Shown here: positions 35,329 to 43,860 of the stretch, one piece after another
Layout: every line of letters starts with the position of its first letter
Position numbering within the stretch: position 1 is the stretch's first letter
Assembly (NCBI RefSeq): GCF_010728325.1
Contig: NZ_AP022570.1
Span: 2,666,001 to 2,730,000 of the forward strand
Direction of reading: 5' to 3'
DNA: 64,000 bases
Source: Mycolicibacterium poriferae
Lineage (GTDB): Bacteria; Actinomycetota; Actinomycetes; Mycobacteriales; Mycobacteriaceae
The notes under the pieces: model-generated
Told to the model about the DNA's origin: nothing
The model's database searches: none
The model's input: only the letters and a program-made list of their open reading frames with translations
Made by a program: the position numbers and the translations under genes

Positions 35329-36252
35329 ATGACCGCCGGGCCCGTCGACCGCTATCCCCGCGACATGATCGGGTACGGGCCGCACCCACCGGATCCGCAC
35401 TGGCCCGGCGGCGCCAGGATCGCGGTGCAGTTCGTACTCAACTACGAAGAGGGCGCCGAGAACAGCGTCCTGCACGGTGACCCGGCCTCGGAGACATTTC
35501 TTTCTGAAATCATTGCCGCGCAGCCCTTCCCGAACCGCCACATGAGCATGGAATCACTCTACGAGTACGGTTCGCGAGCCGGGTTGTGGCGGGTGCTGCG
35601 CGCGTTCGACCGGCGCGGGCTTCCGCTGACCGTCTTCGGGGTGGCCATGGCACTCGCCCGTAACCCCGAGGCCGTGGCGGCGTTCACCGCCCGGGGTGAC
35701 GAGATCGCCTGCCACGGCCTGCGCTGGATCAGCTACCAACTGGTCGAGCCGAATGTCGAACGGGCACACCTGAGCGAAGCCGTGCGCCTGATGACCGACC
35801 TCACCGGCGCCGCCCCGCTGGGCTGGTACACCGGCCGGGACTCACCGCAGACCCGTCGGCTGGTCGTCGAGCACGGTGGTTTCGTCTACGACTCGGACTC
35901 CTACGCCGACGACCTGCCGTACTGGACGCAGGTCGCGGGTGCCGACCACCTGGTGGTTCCGTATGCGCTCGACACCAACGACATGCGCTTCGCGATTGCG
36001 GGCGGATTCCCCAGCGGTGACCAGTTCTTCGCTCACCTGCGCGACGCCTTCGACGTGCTCTACGCCGAGGGTCAGGCAGGTTCGCCGAAAATGCTGTCGG
36101 TCGGGCTGCATTGCCGGTTGGCCGGCCGACCCGCCCGCACCGCAGCCCTGGAAAGGTTCCTCGACCACGTGCAGTCCCACGACGACGTGTGGGTCGCGCG
36201 CCGCATCGACATCGCCCGGCACTGGATCGAGCACTTCCCGCCCAGAAAGTGA
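35329..36252 (+). CDS. puuE: Polysaccharide-deacetylase-fold allantoinase (PuuE type)
   Basis: A 307-residue NodB-fold protein. The opening YPRDMIGYGPHPPDPHWPGG and VQFVLNYEEGAENSVLHGD, then MSMESLYEYGSRAG, are hallmarks of PuuE, the metal-independent allantoinase that opens allantoin to allantoate in purine-nitrogen use. EIACHGLRWI keeps the family histidine. No other ureide gene lies nearby. ATG at 35329. Divergent from photolyase. A related deacetylase-fold hydrolase remains possible. Confidence 0.8.
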   Translation: MTAGPVDRYPRDMIGYGPHPPDPHWPGGARIAVQFVLNYEEGAENSVLHGDPASETFLSEIIAAQPFPNRHMSMESLYEYGSRAGLWRVLRAFDRRGLPLTVFGVAMALARNPEAVAAFTARGDEIACHGLRWISYQLVEPNVERAHLSEAVRLMTDLTGAAPLGWYTGRDSPQTRRLVVEHGGFVYDSDSYADDLPYWTQVAGADHLVVPYALDTNDMRFAIAGGFPSGDQFFAHLRDAFDVLYAEGQAGSPKMLSVGLHCRLAGRPARTAALERFLDHVQSHDDVWVARRIDIARHWIEHFPPRK

Positions 36253-36280
36253 GCACCGCTGGGGTCCGCTCGGTCACACA

Positions 36281-36862
36281 TCACATGGGCGGCATCAGCA
36301 CCGTGTCGATCAGGTAGACGGTCGCGTTCGCGGTCTGCACGCCGCCGCAGATCACCGACGCGTCGTTGACCATGAGCTCATTCGGATGCCCGGTGACGGT
36401 GACGTCGCCGCCCTGCACGGTGGTGTGGGTGCCGACGACCTGGTCCGGAGCGGCGCGACCCGGCACCACGTGGTAGGTCAAGACGTTGGTCAGCAGCGGA
36501 GCGTCGGTGGCGAGCTTGTCGATGGTCGCCTGGTCGATCTTGGCGAACGCCGCGTCCGTCGGTGCGAACACGGTGAACTCACCGCCGTCGAGTGTCTCGA
36601 CCAGATTCACCTCCGGGTTGAGCTGCCCGGAAACAGCTTTGGTCAGAGTGGTGAGGAGCGGATTGTTCGATGCGGCGACCGTGAGGGGCGCTGGAGCCAT
36701 GCCCTGGACTGAGCCCGGCCCCTCTGGAACCTGCTCGACATAGGCCGCGCACCCCGGCCCCGTCGGTTGTGCTCCGGCGGTCGTCGCCGTCGTCAAAGAC
36801 ATTCCGATCGCGGCAGCAGCCGCCAATCCCGTTGCGGCGAAGTTCTTCCCGTTGATCCTCAT
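36281..36862 (-). CDS. Secreted fasciclin-domain protein, MPT70-like
   Basis: A 193-residue exported protein, the same length as M. tuberculosis MPT70. Signal peptide MRINGKNFAATGLAAAAAIG with cleavage near AGAQP. One FAS1 domain: [18 protein letters not shown] (H1-type), TYHVVPG (H2-type), GGVQTANATVYLIDTVLMP. FAS1 domains mediate adhesion. The ATG at 36862 lies 38 bases from a candidate SigK-type promoter. Paralogous to the next gene. Confidence 0.92.
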   Translation of the reverse strand: MRINGKNFAATGLAAAAAIGMSLTTATTAGAQPTGPGCAAYVEQVPEGPGSVQGMAPAPLTVAASNNPLLTTLTKAVSGQLNPEVNLVETLDGGEFTVFAPTDAAFAKIDQATIDKLATDAPLLTNVLTYHVVPGRAAPDQVVGTHTTVQGGDVTVTGHPNELMVNDASVICGGVQTANATVYLIDTVLMPPM

Positions 36863-36900
36863 GATGTCGATCTCCTTGTTTCCGGGGATGGTCGTACACC

Positions 36901-36931
36901 TATTCTTCGGAGCCGCAGGGAATATGGATGG
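36901..36931 (-). promoter_or_regulatory. Candidate SigK-type promoter of the MPT70-like gene
   Basis: CCATCC, 16 bases, CGAAGAATA on the minus strand. CCATCC also precedes the MPT83-like gene (37794-37799). In M. tuberculosis mpt70/mpt83 are SigK targets with a CCATCC-type -35; recalled, not checked. Confidence 0.4.
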
Positions 36932-36979
36932 GGTTGACAGGCAACAGATTTGAGGTGTTTCCCGCCTCAAACCGCGAAT

Positions 36980-37007
36980 CCCCCCGCCCGGTGACACGGG
37001 CGGAGGG
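36980..37007 (-). terminator. Hairpin terminator of the MPT83-like gene
   Basis: 11-bp stem with one mismatch (CCCCCCGCCCG / CGGGCGGAGGG) and loop GTGACA, 23 bases past the stop. No U tract, as is common in mycobacteria. Confidence 0.65.
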
Positions 37008-37029
37008 ATCCGAGGGGTACGTCGGCCGA

Positions 37030-37710
37030 TCAGCTGGCCGGCGGCATCAGCACAGTGTCGATCATGTAGACGACGGCGTTGGAGGTCTTGACGCCACCGC
37101 ACACCAGGCCGGCGTCGTTGACCATGAGGTCGTCGCCCTCACCGGTCACGTTCAGCGTCGCGCCCTGGACGGTCTCATGCTCGCCGGGCACCTGATCCGG
37201 GGCGGCCTGGCCCGGCACCACGTGGTAGGTCAGGATGCTCGTCAGCAGATCGGAATCGGTCTTGAGCGTCTCGATGGTCGCCGGATCGAGCTTGGCGAAG
37301 GCGTCGTCGGTCGGCGCGAACACGGTGAACTCGCCACCGTCGAGCGTCTCGACCAGGTTCACATCAGGGTTGAGCTGACCCGACAGCGCCTGGGTCAGCG
37401 TGGTGAGCATCGGATTGTTGGACGCCGCCACGGTCACCGGCGCGGAAGCCATCCCCGTCACTGAACCCGGGCCGGTGGGCACCTGCTCCGCATAGGCCGC
37501 GCAGCCGCTGCCGATGAGATTCGCCGCCGGATCGGCCATCGCGCTGGTGGTCGGGGCCATCGATGTGGTCGTCTCCGCCGCAGCCGACGTCGTCGTGGTG
37601 GTCGCGTCGGTCGCTTCGGTCGAGCTGTCGCTCGAACAGGCGGCCACCCCGAGCATCGCGGCGGCGGCAACGCCCACGGCGGCAACCGACTTACGGTTCA
37701 CGGTGATCAT
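37030..37710 (-). CDS. Fasciclin-domain lipoprotein, MPT83-like
   Basis: A 226-residue lipoprotein. Lipobox GVAACSS with a short hydrophobic signal, then a Thr/Ser/Ala linker ([18 protein letters not shown]), then one FAS1 domain with [25 protein letters not shown] and [22 protein letters not shown] at 37710 preferred to GTG 37713 because GGGAAG then sits six bases upstream. The dipZ gene that separates mpt83 and mpt70 in M. tuberculosis is absent here. Confidence 0.92.
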   Translation of the reverse strand: MITVNRKSVAAVGVAAAAMLGVAACSSDSSTEATDATTTTTSAAAETTTSMAPTTSAMADPAANLIGSGCAAYAEQVPTGPGSVTGMASAPVTVAASNNPMLTTLTQALSGQLNPDVNLVETLDGGEFTVFAPTDDAFAKLDPATIETLKTDSDLLTSILTYHVVPGQAAPDQVPGEHETVQGATLNVTGEGDDLMVNDAGLVCGGVKTSNAVVYMIDTVLMPPAS

Positions 37711-37898
37711 CACTTTCTTCCCTTCACGTCGTCATTGACGGACTCTCTGCCCGCGCTGTGCTGACACGGGTGATTCATCGCCGGTGGCCGATTGGATGGG
37801 TCATGATCCGAGACGTCAGATTCACGTCACAGATACGCGTCTGCCGTCGCAGGCGAGCGGGGGAGTGGCCACCGCCGCCGACACGGCACAATGAAGCC

Positions 37899-39098
37899 GT
37901 GACGGTGACCGGTGATTCCCCGAGGGACAGGATCCGGGTGCTGCTGCTGGGCAGCACCGGCTCGATCGGCACCCAGGCGCTCGACGTGATCGCCGCCAAC
38001 CCGGATCGGTTCGAGGTCGTCGGGCTGGCCGCAGGCGGTGGCAACGCCGAGCTGCTCGCCAGGCAGCGGGCTGAGACCGGGGTGACGAACATCGCGGTGG
38101 CCGATCCGGCCGCCGCGGAGCGCCTCGGAGGTGTGCCGTACAGCGGGCCGCGCGCAGTGACCCGGCTGATCGAGGAGACCGCCGCAGGGCCCGGCGTCGA
38201 CGTGGTGCTCAATGCGCTCGTCGGGGCGCTCGGTCTGGAACCGACGCTCGCGGCGCTGGCCACCGGAGCACGCCTGGCGCTGGCCAACAAGGAGTCCCTG
38301 GTGGCCGGCGGACCGCTGGTGCTCAAGGCGGCCCGTCCAGGTCAGATCGTGCCCGTCGATTCCGAGCATTCCGCGTTGGCGCAGTGCCTGCGCGGAGGTG
38401 CCGCCGACGAGGTCGCCAAGCTGGTCCTGACCGCCTCCGGTGGTCCGTTCCGCGGCTGGAGCGCTGACCAGCTCCACAACGTCACCCCCGAGCAGGCCGG
38501 CAGCCATCCCACCTGGTCGATGGGGCCGATGAACACCCTCAACTCCGCATCCCTGGTGAACAAGGGCCTCGAGCTGATCGAGACACACCTGCTGTTCGGC
38601 GTCGACTACGACCGCATCGAGGTCGTCGTGCATCCGCAGTCCATCGTGCATTCGATGGTGACGTTCACCGACGGCTCGACGCTGGCACAGGCCAGCCCGC
38701 CCGACATGAAGTTGCCGATCGCGTTGGCGCTCGGCTGGCCGTCCCGGGTCGCCGCAGCCGCGCCGGCCTGCGACTTCAGCACCGCAGCGCGCTGGGACTT
38801 CGAGCCGCTCGACGACGCAGTTTTTCCCGCCGTGGAGCTGGCCCGGGCGGCCGGCAGAGGTGGCGGCTGCCTGCCTGCGGTCTACAACGCAGCCAACGAA
38901 GAGGCCGCGGAGGCCTTCCTCGCCGGACGCATCCCGTTCCCGGCGATCGTGGGCACGGTGGCGCAGGTCGTGCGCGCTGCCGACCAGTGGGCGGCCGAAC
39001 CAGCTACCGTGGATGAGGTGCTCGACGCGCAGGACTGGGCCCGCGACCGGGCGCGGCGCGTCGTCGAGCACGACCACGCGGGTACTGCAAGGAGATAG
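37899..39098 (+). CDS. dxr: 1-deoxy-D-xylulose 5-phosphate reductoisomerase
   Basis: A 399-residue enzyme of the MEP isoprenoid pathway, making 2-C-methylerythritol 4-phosphate with NADPH. NADPH motif [25 protein letters not shown], metal and substrate residues in [38 protein letters not shown] and [13 protein letters not shown] at 37899 fits the family N-terminus. Divergent from the MPT83-like gene and followed by rip1 and ispG, the conserved mycobacterial arrangement. Confidence 0.97.
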   Translation: MTVTGDSPRDRIRVLLLGSTGSIGTQALDVIAANPDRFEVVGLAAGGGNAELLARQRAETGVTNIAVADPAAAERLGGVPYSGPRAVTRLIEETAAGPGVDVVLNALVGALGLEPTLAALATGARLALANKESLVAGGPLVLKAARPGQIVPVDSEHSALAQCLRGGAADEVAKLVLTASGGPFRGWSADQLHNVTPEQAGSHPTWSMGPMNTLNSASLVNKGLELIETHLLFGVDYDRIEVVVHPQSIVHSMVTFTDGSTLAQASPPDMKLPIALALGWPSRVAAAAPACDFSTAARWDFEPLDDAVFPAVELARAAGRGGGCLPAVYNAANEEAAEAFLAGRIPFPAIVGTVAQVVRAADQWAAEPATVDEVLDAQDWARDRARRVVEHDHAGTARR

Positions 39099-39113
39099 GG
39101 AACTGGCCGCCTC

Positions 39114-40355
39114 ATGATGTTCGCGATCGGCGTCGTGCTCTTCGCACTCGCCATCCTGCTGTCGGTGGCGCTGCACGAATGCGGCCACATGTGGGTGGCC
39201 CGCGCCACCGGGATGAAGGTGCGCCGCTACTTCGTCGGTTTCGGCCCCACCCTGTGGTCCACCCGCCGAGCCAACAAGCTCGGCGACACCGAGTACGGCG
39301 TCAAGGCGGTTCCGCTCGGCGGTTTCTGCGACATCGCCGGCATGACGTCGGTCGAGGAACTGGCACCCGACGAGCGCCCCTACGCGATGTACCGGCAGAA
39401 GACCTGGAAGCGCGTCGCCGTGCTCGCCGCCGGCCCCGGGATGAACTTCGTCATCGGGTTCGTGCTGATCTACGCCATCGCCATCATCTGGGGGCTGCCG
39501 AACCTGAATCAGCCGACCACCGCCATGGTGGGCGAGACCTCCTGCGTGAAGTCCGAGGTCAGCCAGGGTGAGCTGGGGGACTGCCTGGTGTCGAGCCCGG
39601 CCGCTGCCGCCGGCATCCGAGCCGGTGACGTCGTGGTCGCGGTCGGTGACACCCCGGTGGCGAACTTCGACGAGTTGGTCGCGGCGGTCCGGCCGCTGAA
39701 CGGGCCCACCGAATTCACCGTGCAGCGCGACCAGGACGGCCGCACCGAGGAGTTCACCACCACCGTCGACGTCACCCCGAGCCAGCGTTACGTGGCTGCA
39801 GACTCGGCCGACGCCGCGCCGGTACCCACCGACGTCGGCACGATCGGGGTGACGGCCGCAATTTTCGGGCCCACCCAGTACAACCCGCTGGCCGCGGTGC
39901 CCGCCACCTTCGCATTCACCGGTGATCTCGCCGTCGAACTGGGCAAGGCGCTGGCCAAGATCCCCACCAAGGTCGGGGCGCTCGTCGATTCCATCGGCGG
40001 TGGCGAACGTGATCCCGAAACCCCGATCAGCGTCGTCGGCGCCAGCATCATCGGCGGTGACACCGTCGATCAGGGATTGTGGGTGGCGTTCTGGTTCTTC
40101 CTGGCACAGCTGAACTTTGTGCTGGGTGCGGTGAACCTGATCCCGCTGCTGCCGTTCGACGGCGGCCACATCGCGATCGCGGTGTTCGAGAAGCTGCGCA
40201 ACCTGTTCCGGTCCGCGCGTGGCATGGTGGCCGCCGCCCCGGTGAATTATCTGAAGTTGATGCCGGCCACCTACGTCGTCCTGGTCGTGGTGGCCGGATA
40301 CATGTTGTTGACGGTCACCGCCGACTTCGTCAACCCGATCAGACCCTTCCAGTAG
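39114..40355 (+). CDS. rip1: Site-2 protease / RseP-type zinc metalloprotease
   Basis: A 413-residue membrane protease that cleaves anti-sigma factors within the membrane. Zinc motif ALHECGHMW in the first transmembrane segment, third ligand in [10 protein letters not shown] near the end. One PDZ domain in the middle ([18 protein letters not shown]). [11 protein letters not shown] and the four hydrophobic helices are in place. Two adjacent ATGs at 39114 and 39117; GGAGAT-like sequence precedes. Fits Rip1 (Rv2869c) by position and length. Confidence 0.95.
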   Translation: MMFAIGVVLFALAILLSVALHECGHMWVARATGMKVRRYFVGFGPTLWSTRRANKLGDTEYGVKAVPLGGFCDIAGMTSVEELAPDERPYAMYRQKTWKRVAVLAAGPGMNFVIGFVLIYAIAIIWGLPNLNQPTTAMVGETSCVKSEVSQGELGDCLVSSPAAAAGIRAGDVVVAVGDTPVANFDELVAAVRPLNGPTEFTVQRDQDGRTEEFTTTVDVTPSQRYVAADSADAAPVPTDVGTIGVTAAIFGPTQYNPLAAVPATFAFTGDLAVELGKALAKIPTKVGALVDSIGGGERDPETPISVVGASIIGGDTVDQGLWVAFWFFLAQLNFVLGAVNLIPLLPFDGGHIAIAVFEKLRNLFRSARGMVAAAPVNYLKLMPATYVVLVVVAGYMLLTVTADFVNPIRPFQ

Positions 40356-40362
40356 GAGAACG

Positions 40363-41517
40363 ATGACCTCCATAGGTCTGGGCATGCCGGCGCCGCCGGC
40401 ACCTGTTTTGGCCCCCCGTCGCACCACCCGTCAGCTGATGGTCCGCGATGTCGGGGTCGGCAGCGAGCACCCCATCTCGGTGCAGTCGATGTGCACCACC
40501 AAGACTCACGACATCAACTCGACGCTGCAGCAGATCGCCGAGCTGACCGCGTCGGGTTGCGACATCGTCCGCGTGGCGTGTCCGCGCCAGGAGGATGCCG
40601 ACGCGCTTCCGACGATTGCCAAGAAGTCGCAGATCCCCGTGATCGCCGACATCCACTTCCAGCCGAAGTACATCTTCGCCGCGATCGACGCCGGGTGCGC
40701 CGCGGTGCGGGTCAACCCGGGCAACATCAAGGAATTCGACGGCCGGGTCAAGGAAGTCGCCAAGGCGGCGGCGTCCGCCGGTATCCCGATCCGCATCGGC
40801 GTCAACGCCGGATCGCTGGACAAGCGCTTCATGGAGAAGTACGGCAAGGCCACCCCCGAGGCGCTCGTCGAATCGGCGCTCTGGGAGGCGTCACTGTTCG
40901 AGGAGCACGGCTACGGCGATATCAAGATCAGTGTCAAGCACAACGACCCCGTCGTCATGGTCGCGGCCTACGAGCAGCTCGCCGAGCAGTGCGACTATCC
41001 GCTGCACCTCGGCGTGACCGAGGCGGGTCCGGCCTTCCAGGGCACCATCAAGTCGGCGGTCGCGTTCGGTGCTCTGCTGTCCCGGGGCATCGGTGACACC
41101 ATCCGGGTCTCGTTGTCCGCGCCGCCGGCCGAAGAGGTCAAGGTGGGCATCCAGATCCTGGAATCGCTGAACCTGCGGCCCCGGTCCCTGGAGATCGTCT
41201 CCTGCCCGTCGTGCGGGCGGGCCCAGGTCGACGTCTACACCTTGGCCAACGAGGTCACCGCCGGCCTCGAGGGCATGGAGGTGCCGCTGCGGGTCGCAGT
41301 GATGGGCTGCGTCGTCAACGGTCCGGGCGAGGCTCGAGAAGCCGACCTCGGTGTGGCCTCGGGCAACGGCAAAGGTCAGATCTTCGTCAAGGGCGAGGTC
41401 ATCAAGACCGTTCCTGAGGCGCAGATCGTGGAGACGTTGATCGAAGAGGCGCTGCGAATCGCGGAAGAACGCGGTTTGGAGGATGCCAGCGGTTCACCGG
41501 TTGTGACCGTAAGCTAG
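40363..41517 (+). CDS. ispG: 4-hydroxy-3-methylbut-2-enyl diphosphate synthase
   Basis: A 384-residue [4Fe-4S] enzyme of the MEP pathway (GcpE). Signature blocks: [43 protein letters not shown] (cluster Cys) and [17 protein letters not shown]. Located seven bases after rip1 behind GGAG, so it is in one operon with dxr and rip1. Confidence 0.97.
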   Translation: MTSIGLGMPAPPAPVLAPRRTTRQLMVRDVGVGSEHPISVQSMCTTKTHDINSTLQQIAELTASGCDIVRVACPRQEDADALPTIAKKSQIPVIADIHFQPKYIFAAIDAGCAAVRVNPGNIKEFDGRVKEVAKAAASAGIPIRIGVNAGSLDKRFMEKYGKATPEALVESALWEASLFEEHGYGDIKISVKHNDPVVMVAAYEQLAEQCDYPLHLGVTEAGPAFQGTIKSAVAFGALLSRGIGDTIRVSLSAPPAEEVKVGIQILESLNLRPRSLEIVSCPSCGRAQVDVYTLANEVTAGLEGMEVPLRVAVMGCVVNGPGEAREADLGVASGNGKGQIFVKGEVIKTVPEAQIVETLIEEALRIAEERGLEDASGSPVVTVS

Positions 41518-41575
41518 ACCACAGGCCCCCCGCGTGCGGGTCGGCTGCTCAGGATTTGTCGCAGAAAGAGTCCAG

Positions 41576-42430
41576 ATGTCGGCTCCTCCGCTTTTCCGTC
41601 TCGTCGACGAGCGAAGGGTGTCGGTGGCGCGCGACATCATCGCGGTCCGCGACGTCCTCGACTCCGACCCTGTGGCTGCATGCATGGTCGCCTCCCGCGT
41701 CGCCGAGCACGGCATCGAGCCGTCGGCCATCGGCGGGGAACTCTGGACGCGGCGCCGGGCCACCGAGTCGCTCTGTTACGCCGGCGCCAATCTGATTCCG
41801 CTGCGGGGCGCGCTGAGTGATCTCAACGCGTTCGCCGACAAGGCCATGAGCAGTCCGCGCCGGTGCTCGTCACTGGTCGGACGCGCAGAACTGGTGCTGC
41901 CCATGTGGCAGCGACTCGAGCAGGTGTGGGGGCCGGCGCGCGATGTGCGGTCCCATCAACCCCTGATGGCGCTGAACACCGCCCCCGCCTGCGCGATCGA
42001 CCCCGCAGTGCGGCCGGTGCGGATGGAGGAACTCGACGCCTACCTCGTCGCCGCCGTCGACATGTTCATCGGTGAGGTCGGCATCGACCCCCGCCTGGGC
42101 GACGGTGGCCGCGGTTACCGCCGGCGCGTCGCCTCGCTGATCGCCGCGGGACGGGCCTGGGCACGCTTCGAGCGTGGGCAGGTGGTGTTCAAGGCGGAGG
42201 TCGGTTCGCAGTCACCGGCGGTTGGCCAGATCCAGGGCGTCTGGGTGCACCCGGACCGGCGGGGCCGCGGCCTGGGTACCGCGGGGACGGCCGCGCTGGC
42301 CGCTGCGGTGGTCGCCGGTGGGCGCATCGCCAGCCTGTACGTCAACAGCTTCAACACCGTGGCGCGGGCGACCTACGCGCGCATCGGTTTCGCCGAGGTC
42401 GGCTCATTCGCGACAGTGCTGCTGGACTGA
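41576..42430 (+). CDS. GNAT acetyltransferase with DUF4081 N-terminus (Rv2867c-like)
   Basis: A 284-residue protein: an N-terminal DUF4081-like domain (RDVLDSDPVAACMVASRVAE, GANLIPLRG) and a C-terminal GNAT domain with acetyl-CoA loop VHPDRRGRGLGTAG and FNTVARATYARIGF. Position after ispG and length fit the mycobacterial gene. Acceptor unknown. A degenerate 27-bp duplication begins at its stop codon. Confidence 0.9.
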   Translation: MSAPPLFRLVDERRVSVARDIIAVRDVLDSDPVAACMVASRVAEHGIEPSAIGGELWTRRRATESLCYAGANLIPLRGALSDLNAFADKAMSSPRRCSSLVGRAELVLPMWQRLEQVWGPARDVRSHQPLMALNTAPACAIDPAVRPVRMEELDAYLVAAVDMFIGEVGIDPRLGDGGRGYRRRVASLIAAGRAWARFERGQVVFKAEVGSQSPAVGQIQGVWVHPDRRGRGLGTAGTAALAAAVVAGGRIASLYVNSFNTVARATYARIGFAEVGSFATVLLD

Positions 42431-42480
42431 CGTTGCTGCATTGACCTGTTGGGCTGACGCTGCTGGGTTGGCGTTCTGGG
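42427..42480. repeat. Two degenerate 27-bp repeats at the GNAT stop codon
   Basis: Units 42427-42453 and 42454-42480 share about 20 of 27 bases, both beginning CTGACG; the first contains the TGA stop. Confidence 0.6.
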
Positions 42481-42565
42481 ACGTCGCGCGCATGCCGACT
42501 GCGTTGATCGATTGATCGTGCTGGATCGGCCTTGGCGCACGGCATGACACGTACGCTTGCTGTCC

Positions 42566-43243
42566 ATGACCGAGGACATGGCCGGGCACGAGGCCGGTGC
42601 TGAACGCAGAGCCATCGCCGATGCCTTGGTGTGCGCGCTGGACCGTCGCCACGAGATCCTCGACGCCGTGGTCGCCTCGGAGGACTACGACGCCGCGATC
42701 GACGCCATCGCCGATCTGCTCGACACTTCCGCTCCGGCGGCCGAAGCTGTGCTGAGGTTGTCGTTCGATCGGCTCACCAAGGTCTCACGCAGCCGCATCG
42801 CCGCTGAATTGCAGGACCTGAGCAGTCAGTCGGCGATCTTCACCCCGCCCGAGCCTCCCGGCGGGCGGGCCCGGCGGCTGATGTTGCGGCCGTTCACCGC
42901 GGAGGAGGACCGCGACATCTTCGCGGCCCGCACCGAGGACATCCGTCTCGCAGGCGATGGCACGCAGGTTCCGGCCGGCGACCTCGGCGACGAAATCGAC
43001 CGGGCGGTGGCGCGTTTCGCCGCCGAAGAGGCCGCATGGCTGGTGGCCGAGGTGGGTTCGGCCAAAGTCGGCATGGTGTTCGGTGAGCTCGCCGACGGCG
43101 AGGTCGACGTCCGGATCTGGATTCACCCGGCGCATCGCAAGCAGGGCTATGGCACCGCCGCGCTGCGCGCGTCCCGGTCGGAGATGGCGGCGTATTTTCC
43201 GGCGGCACCGCTGGTGGTGCGGGCGGCGGCCGCCGGCGCGTAG
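42566..43243 (+). CDS. GyrA-like coiled segment fused to a GNAT domain
   Basis: A 225-residue protein. Residues about 10-85 (RRAIADALVCALDRRHEILD and LRLSFDRLTKVSRSRIAAEL) resemble the helical dimer region of DNA gyrase subunit A. The rest is a GNAT domain (RPFTAEEDRDIFAARTEDI, VRIWIHPAHRKQGYGTAAL). The similarity to GyrA is by pattern only. ATG at 42566. Substrate unknown; it could be a self-standing acetyltransferase that borrowed a dimer module. Followed by a 617-base repeat region. Confidence 0.75.
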   Translation: MTEDMAGHEAGAERRAIADALVCALDRRHEILDAVVASEDYDAAIDAIADLLDTSAPAAEAVLRLSFDRLTKVSRSRIAAELQDLSSQSAIFTPPEPPGGRARRLMLRPFTAEEDRDIFAARTEDIRLAGDGTQVPAGDLGDEIDRAVARFAAEEAAWLVAEVGSAKVGMVFGELADGEVDVRIWIHPAHRKQGYGTAALRASRSEMAAYFPAAPLVVRAAAAGA

Positions 43244-43336
43244 CGGGCCCGGAAGGTTGCCGCTGGCCGCGGGCCGCGACAGCGGGCCGGAGGGCGGGCG
43301 CGAGCCGCGACAGCGGCCCGGAGGGCGGGCGCGAGC

Positions 43337-43382
43337 GTACGGTTTCTGACAGAAATTGGCCGATATTCGTCAGAAACCGTAC
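43337..43382. repeat. 46-bp palindromic element, copy 1
   Basis: Perfect 14-base arms GTACGGTTTCTGAC / GTCAGAAACCGTAC around an 18-base, itself nearly symmetric centre. Identical to 43561-43606. Confidence 0.88.
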
Positions 43383-43560
43383 TTTCGCGGGCTGCCGGCC
43401 GCAGGCCGCCGGCCGCGGGCAAGGGGGCGACGGGCCGGGGGCGACGGGCCGATGGGCCGGGGTGACGGGGGCGACGGGCCCGGAGGGCGGGCGCGAGCCG
43501 CGACAGCGGCCCGGAGGGCGGGCGCGAGCCGCGACAGCGGCCCGGAGGGCGGGCGCGAGC

Positions 43561-43606
43561 GTACGGTTTCTGACAGAAATTGGCCGATATTCGTCAGAAA
43601 CCGTAC
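43561..43606. repeat. 46-bp palindromic element, copy 2
   Basis: Identical to 43337-43382, 224 bases later, with the same flanks. Confidence 0.88.
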
Positions 43607-43860
43607 TTTCGCGGGCTGCCGGCCGCAGGCCGCCGGCCGCGGGCCGCCGGCCGCGGGCAAGGGGGCGACGGGCCGGGGGCGACGGGCCTGGGGTGACGGG
43701 GCTGCCGGCCGCAGGCGCCGGGCCGGGTCAAGGGGTGACGGGGGTGACGGGGGCTGACCGTCGGCGCATCGCCCGCTCGCGCGGGCGGAATCGCAGGCGA
43801 CACGTGCGTCTCGGCGTGCCTGCACCGAAACCGGATCGTTATTTCTTAACATTCGTCTCA

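Larger units (their letters stand above)
43244..43860. repeat. GC-rich intergenic repeat region
   Basis: 617 bases without a credible gene; long ORFs here are low-complexity readings. It is built from a 31-base unit (GCCGCGACAGCGGCCCGGAG followed by GGCGGGCGCGA), seen at least twice on each side, and from about 224-base near-copies that each carry one 46-bp palindrome. The right end must contain the promoter of the penicillin-binding lipoprotein. Confidence 0.8.

Noticed and set aside
37827..40427. Minus-strand open frame of 866 codons opposite dxr, rip1 and ispG
   Set aside because: It is an antisense shadow of three well-identified genes; high GC makes such long open frames common and its translation is His/Arg/Gly-rich without any domain.
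43244..43860. CRISPR array or coding extension of the PBP gene
   Set aside because: The repeats are adjacent, GC-rich and without unique spacers; the frame upstream of 43861 is low-complexity and the lipobox signal peptide sets the start.
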